NCBI GenBank assembly: GCA_963576735.1
Contig: OY755173.1
Location: 18,880,873-18,944,872 of the forward strand
Direction: 5' to 3'
Length of the DNA stretch: 64,000 bases
Source: Bedellia somnulentella
Taxonomy: Eukaryota > Arthropoda > Insecta > Lepidoptera > Bedelliidae
Made by a program: the position numbers and the translations under genes. Below, piece by piece: positions 34,199 through 44,674 of this stretch. The first letter of the stretch is position 1. The number at the start of each line of letters is the position of its first letter. Under the pieces are notes generated by a model. It did not search any database, was not told the DNA's origin, and was given only the letters and a program-made list of their open reading frames with translations.

Positions 34199-34534
34199 TT
34201 ATTCGTGAAAAGTGTGGTGTGAAAGATGATATTGTAAGAATGTTGAGATGGTTTGGGCACATAGAGAGGATGGATGATAGAAAATTGGTAAAAGGGATCT
34301 ATAGAGCTAGTGTAATGTTAGTAGAGGACGACCACGGAGAACACACTTGGACTAAATTGAGAGTGGGCTCAAAAAGGCTGGCGTCCGAAGTACGAAGAAT
34401 AAAAGAGCATGTATGAGAAGATTGATGGATGTAAACGAAGCTAGAGAGGTTTGTCAGGATCGTGCGAAGTGGCGATCAATAGTCTCTGCCTACCCAATGG
34501 GAACTAATGGCGTGATTATATGTATGTATGTATG
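34199..34534 (+). repeat. LINE-R 3' end, decayed coding part
   Basis: Codes for MLRWFGHIERMDD (within 34219-34416), then loses frame in the DHGEHTWTK region where intact copies read GRGRP...FLDQ. Ends with the CCCAATGGGAACTAATGGCG stem and TATG units. Confidence 0.85.
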
Positions 34535-34578
34535 ATATTATATGAGACATTGATAAGTGTTATGCAGTAGATCTCTCT

Positions 34579-34757
34579 GACTAAGGGTATTGGGGCTTTT
34601 TATTGGATTTTTGGGCGATGCGGTTGGAGACCCATTACCAAAAACCTTTATTTTACCATCTTTTCCCCACTCAACTTCCAAAAGTGGCTGAGGAGTTTAT
34701 AATTCCTTAGCTCTGGCTACCCCTTCTAGGGAAATATAGCCGTGAGTATATGTATGT
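34579..34757 (+). repeat. SINE-A, 5' truncated
   Basis: Starts at GACTAAGGGTATTGGGGC; tail intact. Confidence 0.85.
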
Positions 34758-34831
34758 TTATCTAAAAAAATCTTGTTTTTCCTGTAACGAAACAAAATTA
34801 ATCTCTTGGGTTTTAAGCTTTAATAAATTTA

Positions 34832-34908
34832 ACTTTCCAAAAGTGGCTGAGGAATTTTTATTTCCTTAGCTCTGGCTACCCTGATTTATAGCCGTGAGTA
34901 TGTATGTC
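34832..34908 (+). repeat. SINE-A 3' fragment
   Basis: CTTTCCAAAAGTGGCTGAGG to GCCGTGAGTATG. Confidence 0.8.
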
Positions 34909-35151
34909 TTTGTGAAATACGAATATGAATATGAAAAGGCCGATAACTAGCGTATATATTTTCTTTTACAAATAATTTAAAAGGATATTGAAACGCAATT
35001 ATTTTATAATAACGTTTCTTTAGAAACGAGCGTTTCCTGTGGAGGGGCACATGTAATTTCTAAGAAATGCGCCCACACTGAAACAAGGAAATAACATGTT
35101 CTATTTTAATCCGTAAATGTAATATTTCTTTAGTTACTTGTTAAAAAATTT

Positions 35152-35280
35152 ATACATATATTCACGGCTATAAATCCCTAGACGAGTTAGCCAGAGCTTC
35201 AGAACAAGCAATTCTTCTGCCTTTTCTGAAAGTGAAATGATTGCAAAACAACGGTTATTGGTGATGGGTTCCTCACTGTG
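35152..35280 (-). repeat. SINE-A 3' half
   Basis: TTCACGGCTATAAATCCC to GGTGATGGGTTCC. Confidence 0.75.
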
Positions 35281-35353
35281 TATGGATTTAGAAAAGTACA
35301 AATCCATTTCTTTCCGTGCGTGCTCGTAAGGGTTTGTTAAATGATATTAATTA

Positions 35354-35605
35354 CATATATACATACATATACCCACGGCTATAAATCCCTAGAAGGAGTA
35401 GCCAGAGCTAAGGAATTAAATATTCTTCAGCCACTTTTGGAAGTTGCGTGGGGAAAAGATTGTAAAATAAAGGTTGTTGGTGAAAGGGTCTCCAACGGCA
35501 TCGCCCAAAAATCCATTAAAAAGCCCCAATACCGTTAGTCGCCTCTTACGCACACCCACCGGAAGAAATGGGGTAGGGCTATTCTCAGCCGACACTACAC
35601 AGCAA
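35354..35605 (-). repeat. SINE-A, full length with 10-bp target duplication
   Basis: ATATTAATTA at 35344-35353 and 35606-35615 brackets it. The minus strand starts TTGCTGTGTAGTGTCGGC, fixing the family's 5' end. Confidence 0.95.
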
Positions 35606-35630
35606 ATATTAATTAATATTTAATATATCT

Positions 35631-35875
35631 AACTACTAGCTTATCCGACGGACTTCTGCTGTTAATTGGCTTATGCCAAACATTAGGCGTTTTTTCCGGT
35701 ACTCTGAGTTCAATCACGCGTGAATATTTTATTGCTCTTATTTTCCGGGATGAAAAATATTCTATGTCACAATTTGAGTAGTTACTTAGCATTTTGCTAA
35801 ATTTCATCCATATACATTATGTACTTGCGGAGCCTATTCGCCTCAAACACACAAACATCTAAACTTTCCCATTTT
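35631..35875 (-). repeat. Dispersed repeat D, copy 2
   Basis: Inverted relative to 3483-3725; contains GGTACTCTGAGTTCAATCAC and ACAAACATCTAAACTTT. Confidence 0.6.
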
Positions 35876-36132
35876 TTAATATCAATAGGAAACTCAACAA
35901 AGTTTGTCTGTCAAGTTTCTACGATTTACGTCATTTCAATCAACCGAGAGTAATTCGATCAAAGGTTTGATAAACTTCTATCATGTAAAATCTATTTTAG
36001 TGTCAATATCAAACTCTCGCTGTAGTTCTTATCAAGCTACTAAAAATGCTGTTTTTATACTAATATTTTTTGAATCCAATGACGACTGATCTTTAGATAT
36101 GATGAACCGATCATACAAAATATTTTTCAAAA

Positions 36133-36322
36133 ATATACTCATGAACATAAATTCCATAAAAGGGTAGCCATAGCTTTAGAGTTGAAAAGTCCTTAGCCAG
36201 ATTTGGAAGTTGATAGGGGATGATCAAAACAATGTTCGTGATGGGTCCCCCAAATACTCCTCCGCCTCTTACGGCACCCGTGGGTGGAAAGGGGTAGTGA
36301 AATTCTAAGCCGGCACTAAACT
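36133..36322 (-). repeat. SINE-A with internal deletion
   Basis: CTCATGAACATAAATTCC to CTAAGCCGGCACTAAACTG; the CCGCATCGCCC block is missing. Confidence 0.8.
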
Positions 36323-36384
36323 GTATACTTTTATCAAACCGAGATATATTAAACAACTAAATAGAACTAATAAATAAAGAATAA

Positions 36385-36512
36385 ATAAAGGAAAGAAAAA
36401 TTTCGACACAGGCGGGAATCGAACCCGCGACCTCGGGTATACGCCCCAACGCTCTGCCAATTGAGCCACCGTGTCAGTGGCTGCCAGCGCGAAATTCTTC
36501 TATCCTTTATTT
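36385..36512. repeat. Short element with 22-bp inverted ends around a tRNA-like core
   Basis: Left end AATAAAGGAAAGAAAAATTTCG and right end CGAAATTCTTCTATCCTTTATT (complementary apart from a few bases) enclose a tRNA-like sequence. It could be a tRNA-derived SINE or a MITE that captured one. Confidence 0.5.
36406..36476 (-). tRNA. tRNA-like cloverleaf, anticodon position GTA
   Basis: 71 nt. Acceptor GACACGG pairs with CTGTGTC (one G-U). D arm GCTC/GAGC with GG in the loop. Anticodon stem TTGGG/CCCGA with loop GCGTATA. T arm GCGGG/CCCGC with loop TTCGATT. The anticodon would be GTA (Tyr), but position 33 is C, not the nearly universal T, and no intron is present although eukaryotic tRNA-Tyr genes usually have one. 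More likely a tRNA-derived repeat than a working gene. Confidence 0.45.
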
Positions 36513-37008
36513 CTTTTACACGTCTAAGTAGTGTTTGCGTTTCCTACCTCCGCATGACATGAGGTTTTCATGAACAAAAAGATTTAAACTAAATAGAAAC
36601 TGAAACGAGACATTAAAACCAAAGTTGTATTTCTAGTGAACCATTCACAATTCAATAAAACTGAATGAAATGAACCTTGGTCCCATAACCGAAATTAACC
36701 CCAATTCGTATTTGCAGAGGTTCAATATTTTCCGAGCCATTTCATGTAACTCGAACACTTTTCACGGTGAGTAGAAGATGAGTGTGACAAGGTTTTGTTA
36801 GTTTAGGCCTTTTACCTTGCCTTTTTGATCCAAAAATAACCCAAATTTCAGCGAATACTTTACCTTACTCTGTGTTTTATGATAAATTAATATTACGAGT
36901 ACAGGTACAAGTACTGATATAATAATAAAATTTAATTATGATTTCATTCACGTTTTATGTCTTTTTGTCTTTTTTATGTATATATTTGTGTTCGTGTATT
37001 TACATACA
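36513..37008. other. No feature recognised
   Basis: Nothing conserved seen. Confidence 0.45.
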
Positions 37009-37320
37009 TACATACATACATATTCTCACGCCGTTAGTTCCCATTGGGGTAGGCAGAGACTATCGATCGCCACTTTTTACGATCCTGGCACACCTCTCTG
37101 GCTTCGTTTACATCCATCAATATTTTCATACATGCTCTTTTATTCTTCATACTGCGGACACCTGCCTTTTTGAGCACATTTTCTATTTGATCCAAGTATG
37201 TCCTCCGAGGTCATTTTCTACTAACATTACCTTCCACATTGGCTCTATATATCTCTTTCACCAATTTACTGTCATCCATCCTCTCTATGTGCCCAAACCA
37301 TCTCAACATCAACATCAAAA
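37009..37320 (-). repeat. LINE-R 3' end with long coding remnant
   Basis: The minus strand codes for the region from FGHIERMDD to WRSIVSAYPNGN with indels; the plus strand shows ACATACATA and CTCACGCCGTTAGTTCCC at the left. The 161-codon plus-strand frame across it is an antisense shadow. Confidence 0.85.
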
Positions 37321-37487
37321 AGTGGTAACCAGAGCTTCAGAGCTAGAAACTCCTCCGCCACATTTGGAAGTTGATGGGGTACGAGATGGTAGGAAAAAAG
37401 TATCGTTGGTTATGGGTCTCTAACCACATCGCCCAAAAATCACTTAGAAAGCCTCATACCCTAAGTCACCTCTTACGACACCCGTTT
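37321..37487 (-). repeat. SINE-A fragment
   Basis: GGTAACCAGAGCTTCAGAGC to CTTACGACACCCG; abuts the LINE-R end directly. Confidence 0.8.
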
Positions 37488-37529
37488 CCTTGTAATCAGA
37501 ATCAAATATACCTTGTTTATTTGTACACT

Positions 37530-38446
37530 TCGGAATCGGAAATTCTTTGGCCACTTTTGGAAATTAAATGGGGAAAAGATTGTATAATATATGTTATTAT
37601 ACAATAAAAAGCGGCCAAGAGCGAGATGGACTCGCTAATGAAGGGTTCCGTAGCAGCACTAGCAGCAGGTAGGTAACATAGTAATATACAAGTTTAAAAT
37701 GTTTAGTTTAAAATGTTATTTACTTATCACTGATTTACTATAAGAAAACAATGGTTCACGTTTTATGCGTAAGGCCTGTGATAGTAAAATTATTGTTACA
37801 TATTTCAGTGAAATTAATAAATTAGGTAAGTAATTTGATATATGACGTTTAAAAATAGAACTACTGTCTAGATCTCATTCAAACCAATTTTCGTTAGTAG
37901 TTTGTATAGTAATACACATCATATATTTTTTTCAGTTTTATCATGCCCATATTTTAGAAGTTACGGAGGGGGGGACACACATTTTTCCACTTTGGAAAAG
38001 TCTCTCGCGCAAACTATTCAGTTTTGAAAAAAATGATATAAGAAACCTCAACATCATTTTCAAATACCTTTTGATAGATACCCCAGACGTATAGGTTTGA
38101 TGAAAAAAAAAATTTGAGTTTCAGTTCTATGTATGGGGAACCCTAAAAGTTTTGGTTTTTTTTTCAGATTTTATTTTAAAATCTTAATGCAGTTTACAGA
38201 ATACATCTACGCACCAATTTTCAATAATGTAGTTCTTATAGTTTCGGAATAAACTGGCTGTGACATACGGACGGACGGACGGACGGACAGACAGACAGAC
38301 ATGACGAATCTATAAGGGTCCCGTTTTTGCCATTTGGCTACGAAACCCTAAAAAGCACTTAAAAAGCCCTAATACGCTAAATCGACTCTTACGTACACCC
38401 GGGGAAAGAAATGGGGTAGTGCTATTCAAAGCCGGCACTATACAGC
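37530..38446 (-). repeat. SINE-A copy interrupted by another element
   Basis: GGAAATTCTTTGGCCACTTT to 37588, resuming at about 38346 with AAAAAGCCCTAATACG and ending GGCACTATACAGC. Boundaries are inferred from where the SINE-A homology breaks. Confidence 0.6.
37590..38345. mobile_element. Lepidopteran element with (GGAC)n/(AGAC)n tract
   Basis: Starts around AAGCGGCCAAGAGCGAG, contains GAAGGGTTCCGTAGCAGC and GACATACGGACGGACGGAC, and ends GCCATTTGGCTACGAAACCC. From memory this wording is widespread in lepidopteran genomes. It carries no gene. A decayed piece of the same family is at about 46405-46507. Confidence 0.7.
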
Positions 38447-38687
38447 TACTGAAGCCTGAACTACACAGCTAATGTAATGACTGTCTGTCAATGTTATTTA
38501 TTGTGATATTTTTTATTGTGTAAATGTGAGATCTTATTAATAGCATAGCATTTCTAATAGGTTAAATTTATATACTTTCTGTCCTGTTAGTTCTCCAAAT
38601 AAAACATATTTTTTTAAATACAATATCAGCCTTAATTATAAACATGAAGCTTTCGAGCATTGAAATTATATACTATTACAAAGCCAG

Positions 38688-38836
38688 TTGTCCGAAGTAT
38701 AAAGAATAAAAGAGCATGTATGAAAAGATTTATGGATGTGAACAAAGATAGAGTGGTTTTCCAGGATCTTAAAAAGTGGCGATCGATAGTCTCTGCCTAT
38801 CCCAATGGGAACTAACGGCGTGAGTATATGAATGTT
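38688..38836 (+). repeat. LINE-R 3' end
   Basis: TTGTCCGAAGTATAAAGAAT to GGCGATCGATAGTCTCTGCC and CGGCGTGAGTATATGAATG. Confidence 0.85.
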
Positions 38837-38873
38837 TACAATTACAATTAGTATAAATATATATAAGCTATAA

Positions 38874-39127
38874 GCTGTGTAGTGTCGGCTTAGAATAGCA
38901 CTACCCCATTTCTTCCAGTGGTTGTACGTAAGAGGCGACTAACGCACTTGGGGCTTTTTAAGGGATTTTTGGGCGATGCGGTTGGAGACCAACAACCAAC
39001 AACCAAAAACCTTTATTTTACCATCTTTTCCCCACTCAACTTCCAAAAGTGGCTGAGGAATTTCTAATTTCTCAGTTCTGGCTACCCCTTTTAGGGATTT
39101 ATAGCCGTGAGTATATGTATGTATGTC
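38874..39127 (+). repeat. SINE-A, full length
   Basis: 38 bases after the LINE-R tail. Small insertions (ACAACCAACAACCAAAAACC) duplicate part of its CACCAACAACC block. Confidence 0.93.
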
Positions 39128-39714
39128 GTATAAACAGAACCATCCATTCTCTGCCTTTGTGATCCATTTGGTATTTCAATTTCTGACTTTATGAACGCAT
39201 CGTGATGTTTTACACCCGTTTTAAAGCCTCTTTAAAAGCCGCTATTAAAATAATGGCTCTAACCTGAATTAAGATATCACATAATCTTGTACTTTTATAA
39301 ATGTTGTTTAAAAGGAAATAAAACTGTGTATTTTATTTTTTCTTGAATTTGTCGCTTGATTTGAGTGGCGTAAATTTTATCGCCGACTCTTTTGGACTCG
39401 ATTTTGACCCACTTTAAACGGACAGATTTGATTCAAACTTTGTATTACAGCATATAATAATTCATAGGTTTTCATAAGTTCATCAGGATTAAATAGTTTC
39501 AGTTGGTTCAGGGCTAAAAAGTCAAAAATATGTAGTGAAAAAGCGTGGGTTGCTCGGCTTACTGAATATTAACGTCAAGATCCTTGATGACACCAAAGAC
39601 TTCTTTTTAACATAATGATAAAGATTATAAACTTTTTAACTTTGTTAGATCATTACTTTGAAATAGATTTTGCAAAATTTGAAATGTCTTTTTAAATTCT
39701 CGTGGTTTGTAGAA
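39128..39714. other. No clear feature
   Basis: Contains GGACAGATTTGATTCAAAC and GGTTTTCATAAGTTCATCAGG, which may be an old repeat E relative; otherwise nothing. Confidence 0.35.
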
Positions 39715-39823
39715 ATTATACATAATAATCGGGATTAACACGTCCGAATTAAACGTCGGGCAAACATATCACGTAAGGGATTTAAATACATTTCGTTGGT
39801 TAATCCCGATTATTATGTATAAT
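39715..39823. repeat. Small foldback with perfect 24-bp arms
   Basis: Arms 39715-39738 and 39800-39823 are exact complements (core ACATAATAATCGGGATTAA), 61-bp centre. Confidence 0.8.
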
Positions 39824-39972
39824 GTAAAATGTCATTAGGAATTGTGTAGTGAATACAACGTTTCTAGTTGTAGACAAACTCCAAAAAGTATTGCTTTCAC
39901 TGTAAATGAAACATAGGGGAATGATGACCCACAACTGATATAGTTAATCAATATAGGTTTGGTTTCAAAAGG

Positions 39973-40104
39973 GCAAGCACGAGCCGTGTTTAAACTAGTT
40001 ATTGCGTGGGATAAAGCAGCGATCTCTTACGCACTTACTTAGTATTGTATACTGCCATCTCATTCTAACCGTTATCGTGTCGATAAAATAACGCTCGTGC
40101 TTGC
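39973..40104 (+). mobile_element. MITE-2, best copy
   Basis: 132 bp with terminal inverted repeats GCAAGCACGAGC and GCTCGTGCTTGC. Inside, GTTATTGCGTGGGATAAAGC and GTTATCGTGTCGATAAAATA are related subterminal blocks. The open frame on the other strand is incidental. Confidence 0.85.
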
Positions 40105-40301
40105 CTTGCAGAGATATGCAAATAACTTTTATCGTGTTGAAAACATATACTCTGCAACTAATTCTACGGAAAGTTTGAAATAGAAGTTCGATGGAAAATT
40201 TAAGATTAAGGACTAGAAAAGAATACGGCGTCCAAAAGATCATTATAAGTAAAATTAGTTTTTTCTGACTACTACGGCTACATTACATTCATTTATATCT
40301 A

Positions 40302-40460
40302 GCTGAAAGTCCGGAGTGAAAAGAATAAAAGCTAATGTATGAGAAAAATCATAAATGTCACATAAACAAGAGAGATTTGTCAGGATCTTACAAAGTGTCG
40401 ATCAATAGTCTCTGCCTACCCCAATAAGAGCAACGGGGGTGAGTATAAGTCAGTAAGTAT
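40302..40460 (+). repeat. LINE-R 3' end
   Basis: GTCCGGAGTGAAAAGAATAA to CAATAGTCTCTGCCTACCCC and GGGGGTGAGTATAAG; the outer stem base pairs are partly lost. Confidence 0.75.
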
Positions 40461-40533
40461 ATAGGTGTCGCTAAGAATACAAATCAAGGCCTTACTAACT
40501 GGTGATCAAAATCATTTATAGCTCTTAGGTACT

Positions 40534-40659
40534 ATTTCTGAATTGAGTATTCAAGCTGAGAACGACTTAAGTATCGTTTTGTTTCATTCAGTTTTTAAGA
40601 TTTTAATGCGACAGAACGATACTTATGTTGTTCTCAGCTGGAATACTCAATTCAGAAAT
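40534..40659. repeat. Small foldback, ~45-bp arms
   Basis: ATTTCTGAATTGAGTATTC at the left and its complement at the right end; arms continue inward through AGCTGAGAAC and AAGTATCGTT with three mismatches. Centre about 30 bases. Confidence 0.8.
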
Positions 40660-40886
40660 CGGGCGTTAGTATTTGTATGAACATGAACTTGAACTATAAA
40701 CAAGGTTGTAAATCAACAGACATTTGTCTTAATGAACCTCGCCTGTCAAGGAGCATGCAAGTTAGCAAACAATAAACGCACTTAACGAAACTAAAGCCAT
40801 GTTACTGAAGTTATAATTGAAGCGTGTAAGTAATTAATCAAATCAACAGAACTTGGTAGGATTCATGTGTATGATTAAATCTTAAA

Positions 40887-41130
40887 GCTGTGTAGTGACG
40901 GCTGAGAATAGCACTACACCGTTTCTTTCCGTGGGTGTACGTAAGTGGTGACTAAGGGTATTGGTGCTTTTTGGTGGATTTTTGGGTGATGCGGTTGGAG
41001 ACCCATCACCAACAACCTTTATTTTACCATCTTTCCCCCGCTTAACTTCCAAAAGTGGCTGAGGAATTTCTAACTCCTTAGGTCTAGCTACCTCTTCTAG
41101 GGATTTATAGTCGTGAGTATATGTATTATG
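40887..41130 (+). repeat. SINE-A, full length
   Basis: GCTGTGTAGTGACGGCTGAG to GTCGTGAGTATATG; tail TATTATGTG. Confidence 0.9.
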
Positions 41131-41525
41131 TGTATTTTATTAAATCCTTAGTTTTAGTTTGTAAGCTTCTAGGGAATCTCATATTGAATGTGTGTGAATT
41201 TTAAATTCAGAACTATATTTTCATTATGGAGTGATAAAAGTTTCAGAATTATATGACTAAAATGTGTTAAAAATAGAGAGCCAAAATTTGGTTGTATCTA
41301 AAAGCAAGTCAGATCTTTAAAATTAGGAATTACTTAGCCAATTTCAGAAGTTCCCAAAAACCCCAAAACTTTAAGTCGCTTTTTAAGACACCTGCTGCAA
41401 AAGAACTGTTAGTTTCGTACTATTAAAATCTGCAGAGGGGCGCACAATTTTGCAATAATATCATATTGATTTGACAAAGTTAAAATTTTGCAAGCAGTAC
41501 AATGTTAATAGATTGTAGCACATAG
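41131..41525. other. Mostly featureless; old SINE-A piece at its centre
   Basis: At about 41325-41400 the order ACTTAGCCAATTTCAGAAG, CCCAAAAACCCC, AAGTCGCTTTTTAAGACACC suggests a very decayed minus-strand SINE-A. Confidence 0.4.
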
Positions 41526-42022
41526 TATTCGGTATGCAAAGTTTTAGAAAAATGGTGCTGATTACGAAACCATTTCGAGATATTATGTTTTTAAAACATA
41601 TTTTCTTGAAATTAAATCAAACAGAGCTAAGATGACCGTTATTTTAGCAAAAAACTGTAACAGTATTTGACCTTCAGCGTGATGTCAAAGACATTCGTTC
41701 TTGCAGTGTATTAATAAAACATCAAAAATCATAGGTTTGTTTAGTATAATATCGTAATAATTTCATTTGGGATCATAAATTCGTGAAATATTTTGCAAGT
41801 AGCTACATTTTTACTAAACATTTCGATTTATTTGCATGTCGCTACGTGATATTTTCGATCGATGACGTCATTAAGTACAAAAGTTGAACAATCTTTAAAA
41901 AATCATAACTTTGCAATTACTTATTTGAAATGAAAAATATTCAAATCAGTTTTTTATTTTCGTATTTGCTATAGAATAAAAATATTTTATAAATACCAAA
42001 AAAAAACTTTGCATACCGAATT
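41526..42022 (+). mobile_element. MITE-1, copy 2
   Basis: Same orientation and nearly the same length as 1427-1923, differing by scattered substitutions. Ends TTCGGTATGCAAAGTTTT and its complement. Confidence 0.88.
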
Positions 42023-42231
42023 GCACCGCTGAATAAACCTGTGTACGCGTTGTTATAGGTTGGGGTAAAAATTAAAGTGACATAGATTGTTGAATCAGCA
42101 TTAATGGTTTCAGTGAGAAATAATGATATACCAGTGAGATATTTTCTCTTTTCAATGCTCCTTTTGTATATATAATGAAATAAAGAATATACTCTAAAAG
42201 GTTGAAGAATCATAAAAAATGTATAAAAAAA

Positions 42232-42326
42232 ATGTCGAAAAGTTTGCCAGGGTCATACTAAGTGGCGATGGAGATCAATAATCTCTGCGTACCCCGAAAT
42301 GAATTAATGACGTGAGAATATGTATC
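42232..42326 (+). repeat. LINE-R extreme 3' end
   Basis: AAAGTTTGCCAGGGTCATAC to TGACGTGAGAATATG; a 9-base insertion splits the CGATCGATAG block. Confidence 0.7.
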
Positions 42327-42691
42327 ATTTATACGTATAGCTGGAAGTATCTGTTTGTAAATCTGACCTTTTTCCTATTCCTGAGCTAGGTCCGGAATGG
42401 AACACGGATGTATTCCATTCCAGCTACAACTGATAAGAATTATATACCTAGCTAAAAACTATCAATTGAGATTGAGAATATATTTCATTTTATTTAAATT
42501 AAATATAGTGCTACAACTTATCATAAAAACCTCACACAGGAGCTTAAGCGGAAATATAAAAAATATACAGCTTAGCTCGCAGTTCCATCTATGATACACA
42601 AAAACGACGATTTTAATAGAAACTGTATTTCTAGGATCCGGACGTAACCAGTTTTATGGCAGGAACGAGCCAAATGCAACGAACATCGTGT

Positions 42692-43012
42692 CCGCCATTT
42701 TGAAAAAATATTCCCGTGAAATTGCCAGTTGTAAAAATGCAAACAAAAACTGCTATAACTTACAGTTTTCTCTTTGCACTTTATTTATTTCAGTGATTTA
42801 ATTATTTTGCTTTGTATGTGTTGATTGGATTTTATTGTGAGATGTAAATGAATGCTATCATAACATTTGTTTACTTACAGAGAAACGTGCTGGAAATCCG
42901 GGCTGATTGTTAATCTGAATTGTTTTGGTCTGTGAACAAAGAAGAATACATTATTTTAGTTTTGTTTTAAAAGTGCTCGGTATACTGACTCTTTAGACTT
43001 ATAAATGGTAAG
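42692..43012 (+). promoter_or_regulatory. Possible host promoter and first exon
   Basis: CCGCCATTTTG at 42692-42702 matches the YY1/Pho-type core (CGCCATNTT) often found near transcription starts. About 300 bases downstream ATG at 43005-43007 is followed directly by GTAAGT, a strong splice-donor consensus, which would be a first exon ending after the start codon. No next exon can be identified, so this is only a candidate. Confidence 0.25.
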
Positions 43013-43201
43013 TTGCAATGAATTAAACAATCTAAAAGCCAACACCCTTATTGTAAATGAAATGAAGACTGATTCGGTAATTTATTTTTTCTGATCATAA
43101 ATTTTGTTTTGACCGAAACCTATTGCTAATTGCACTGTACCATCATGTGACTCAAACTTTTCAGCTTTTACTTCTTTAGTACGTTTTGGAAGTAACTTAC
43201 T

Positions 43202-43549
43202 TTACATAACGTTATAATTAACATTATTCCCATTGGGGTAGGCAGAGACTATCGATCGCCACTTAGTACGATCTTGAGAAACCTCTCTTGCTTCCCTTAC
43301 ATTTATTATTCTTCTCATACATGCTCTTTTATTCTTCTCACTTCGGACCCCCATAAGAACGTTTTCTATCTGATCTAGAAACGTTTTACTAGGTCGTCCT
43401 CTACTCACAATCCCATCCATATTGGCTCTATATATCTCTTTCGCTACTTTATTTTCATCCATCCTCTCTATATGCCCAAACCACCTCAACATTCCTTTTT
43501 CTATATGGCATACTACGTCATTCTTCAAACCTACTCGTTCACGGATCAC
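43202..43549 (-). pseudogene. LINE-R C-terminal coding end, 115 open codons
   Basis: Longest uninterrupted LINE-R frame here: MLRWFGHIERMDENK, GRPSKTFLDQIENV, MRRIINVREAREV and DRTKWRSIVSAYPNGN. This is the tail region after the reverse transcriptase in RTE-like and related arthropod LINEs (family knowledge); catalytic domains are absent. Unlike other copies it has no GGCGTGAGTATATG end; the reading frame continues NNVNYNVM to a stop, so it may be a different subfamily. Upstream (higher coordinates) the LINE continues to about 43830 but is split by a MITE. Confidence 0.82.
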
Positions 43550-43563
43550 AATATTTCTGACTA

Positions 43564-43759
43564 AAGAGCTTATTCCATTTCACTTTGTCATTTCTGAATT
43601 CAGACGTCCTTCGAATTTACTGCCGCAGATGCTTGTTATTCCACTACACAAATTTGTCTACTTTTCAGAAGCCTAGCGTTCTGAACCTTATTCCACTAGT
43701 CTGAATTCAGATTCTGTGGCTCTCAGACGTCTTCATTCAGACAAATGGAATAAGCTCTT
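43564..43759. mobile_element. MITE-3, 196 bp with 17-bp perfect termini
   Basis: AAGAGCTTATTCCATTT at 43564-43580 and its exact complement at 43743-43759. The centre has further inverted blocks (CTGAATTCAGACGTCC, CAGACGTCTTCATTCAG). Inserted inside LINE-R sequence, which resumes with ATCTCACAGCC and TTTCTGAGGGATCTC. Confidence 0.85.
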
Positions 43760-43830
43760 ATCTCACAGCCTTAAATTACATATATTTCTGAGGGATCTCA
43801 TTTCATTGGAAGTAAGGGACATCGTAAATG

Positions 43831-44394
43831 ATAGTTGACTTTTTTACTGCGTTTAACCTACCAAATAGATTTTTGAATCGAACCCGAGACCTTTGTACTG
43901 TGAGTTGAGTTTTCTAACGCTTTGTCTCTAAAAAAACACTCACTCACTGTTACGCATGTTTTGGGCAACCACTTAACTGGTGATCCTTTTACATCCTAAA
44001 TGTTTACGATACAAAAAATACACTCCTACTGAATTTGAATTTTTACGACCTCAAATTGATTTGTATTCAACCAAAATGTACCAGATTTAACTCGAAAGCC
44101 CTTGCGAAAGGTCTGATTTATAGTAAACATTTTACCGTTTTTCCGACCTCTGTACTCTATTTTGCACAACATAACCTAAAAGGATATATACTCTCGCATA
44201 TCAACTCAGCTATATAAGTATTTGCTAAATTTGTCGACAAATATTTATGCTGTTAAGTAATAGCTTCGGCGTAGAACCGGTTATTGGTTGAAGTTCTATT
44301 TAGTTGTCGAAAATTATAACGAATTTCAATTTCACTTACTATATTTTCATTTCAGTCCTTTTCAAGCTCTTTGTAGACAATTATGTTGATGATG
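43831..44394. other. No feature recognised
   Basis: Short frames only; none with a motif. Confidence 0.45.
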
Positions 44395-44613
44395 ACCAAA
44401 GAGAGATAATGTTAGTAGACGACGACCATGGAGAACACATTTAGACCAAATAGCGAGTGTGCTCAAAAAGCAGGCGTCCTAAGTAAGAAGACTAAAATAG
44501 CATGTATTAAAAAAATATGGATGTAAACGACTCCAGAGAGGTTTGCCAGGATCGTACAAATTGGCGATAGATAGTCTCTGTATACCCCAATGGCGTAAGT
44601 GTATGTTTGTATG
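44395..44613 (+). repeat. LINE-R 3' end
   Basis: GACGACCATGGAGAACACAT to TACCCCAATGGCGTAAGTG; the loop and 3' half of the inner stem are deleted. Confidence 0.82.
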
Positions 44614-44674
44614 ATGAACAAACTTTGCATGGTAGTTTTGACAGAAGAATATAACTAATGCTTTTATTTCGCGT

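Noticed and set aside
36938..37423. 161-codon plus-strand open frame
   Set aside because: It runs antisense through a LINE-R 3' end and into SINE-A; no motif of its own.
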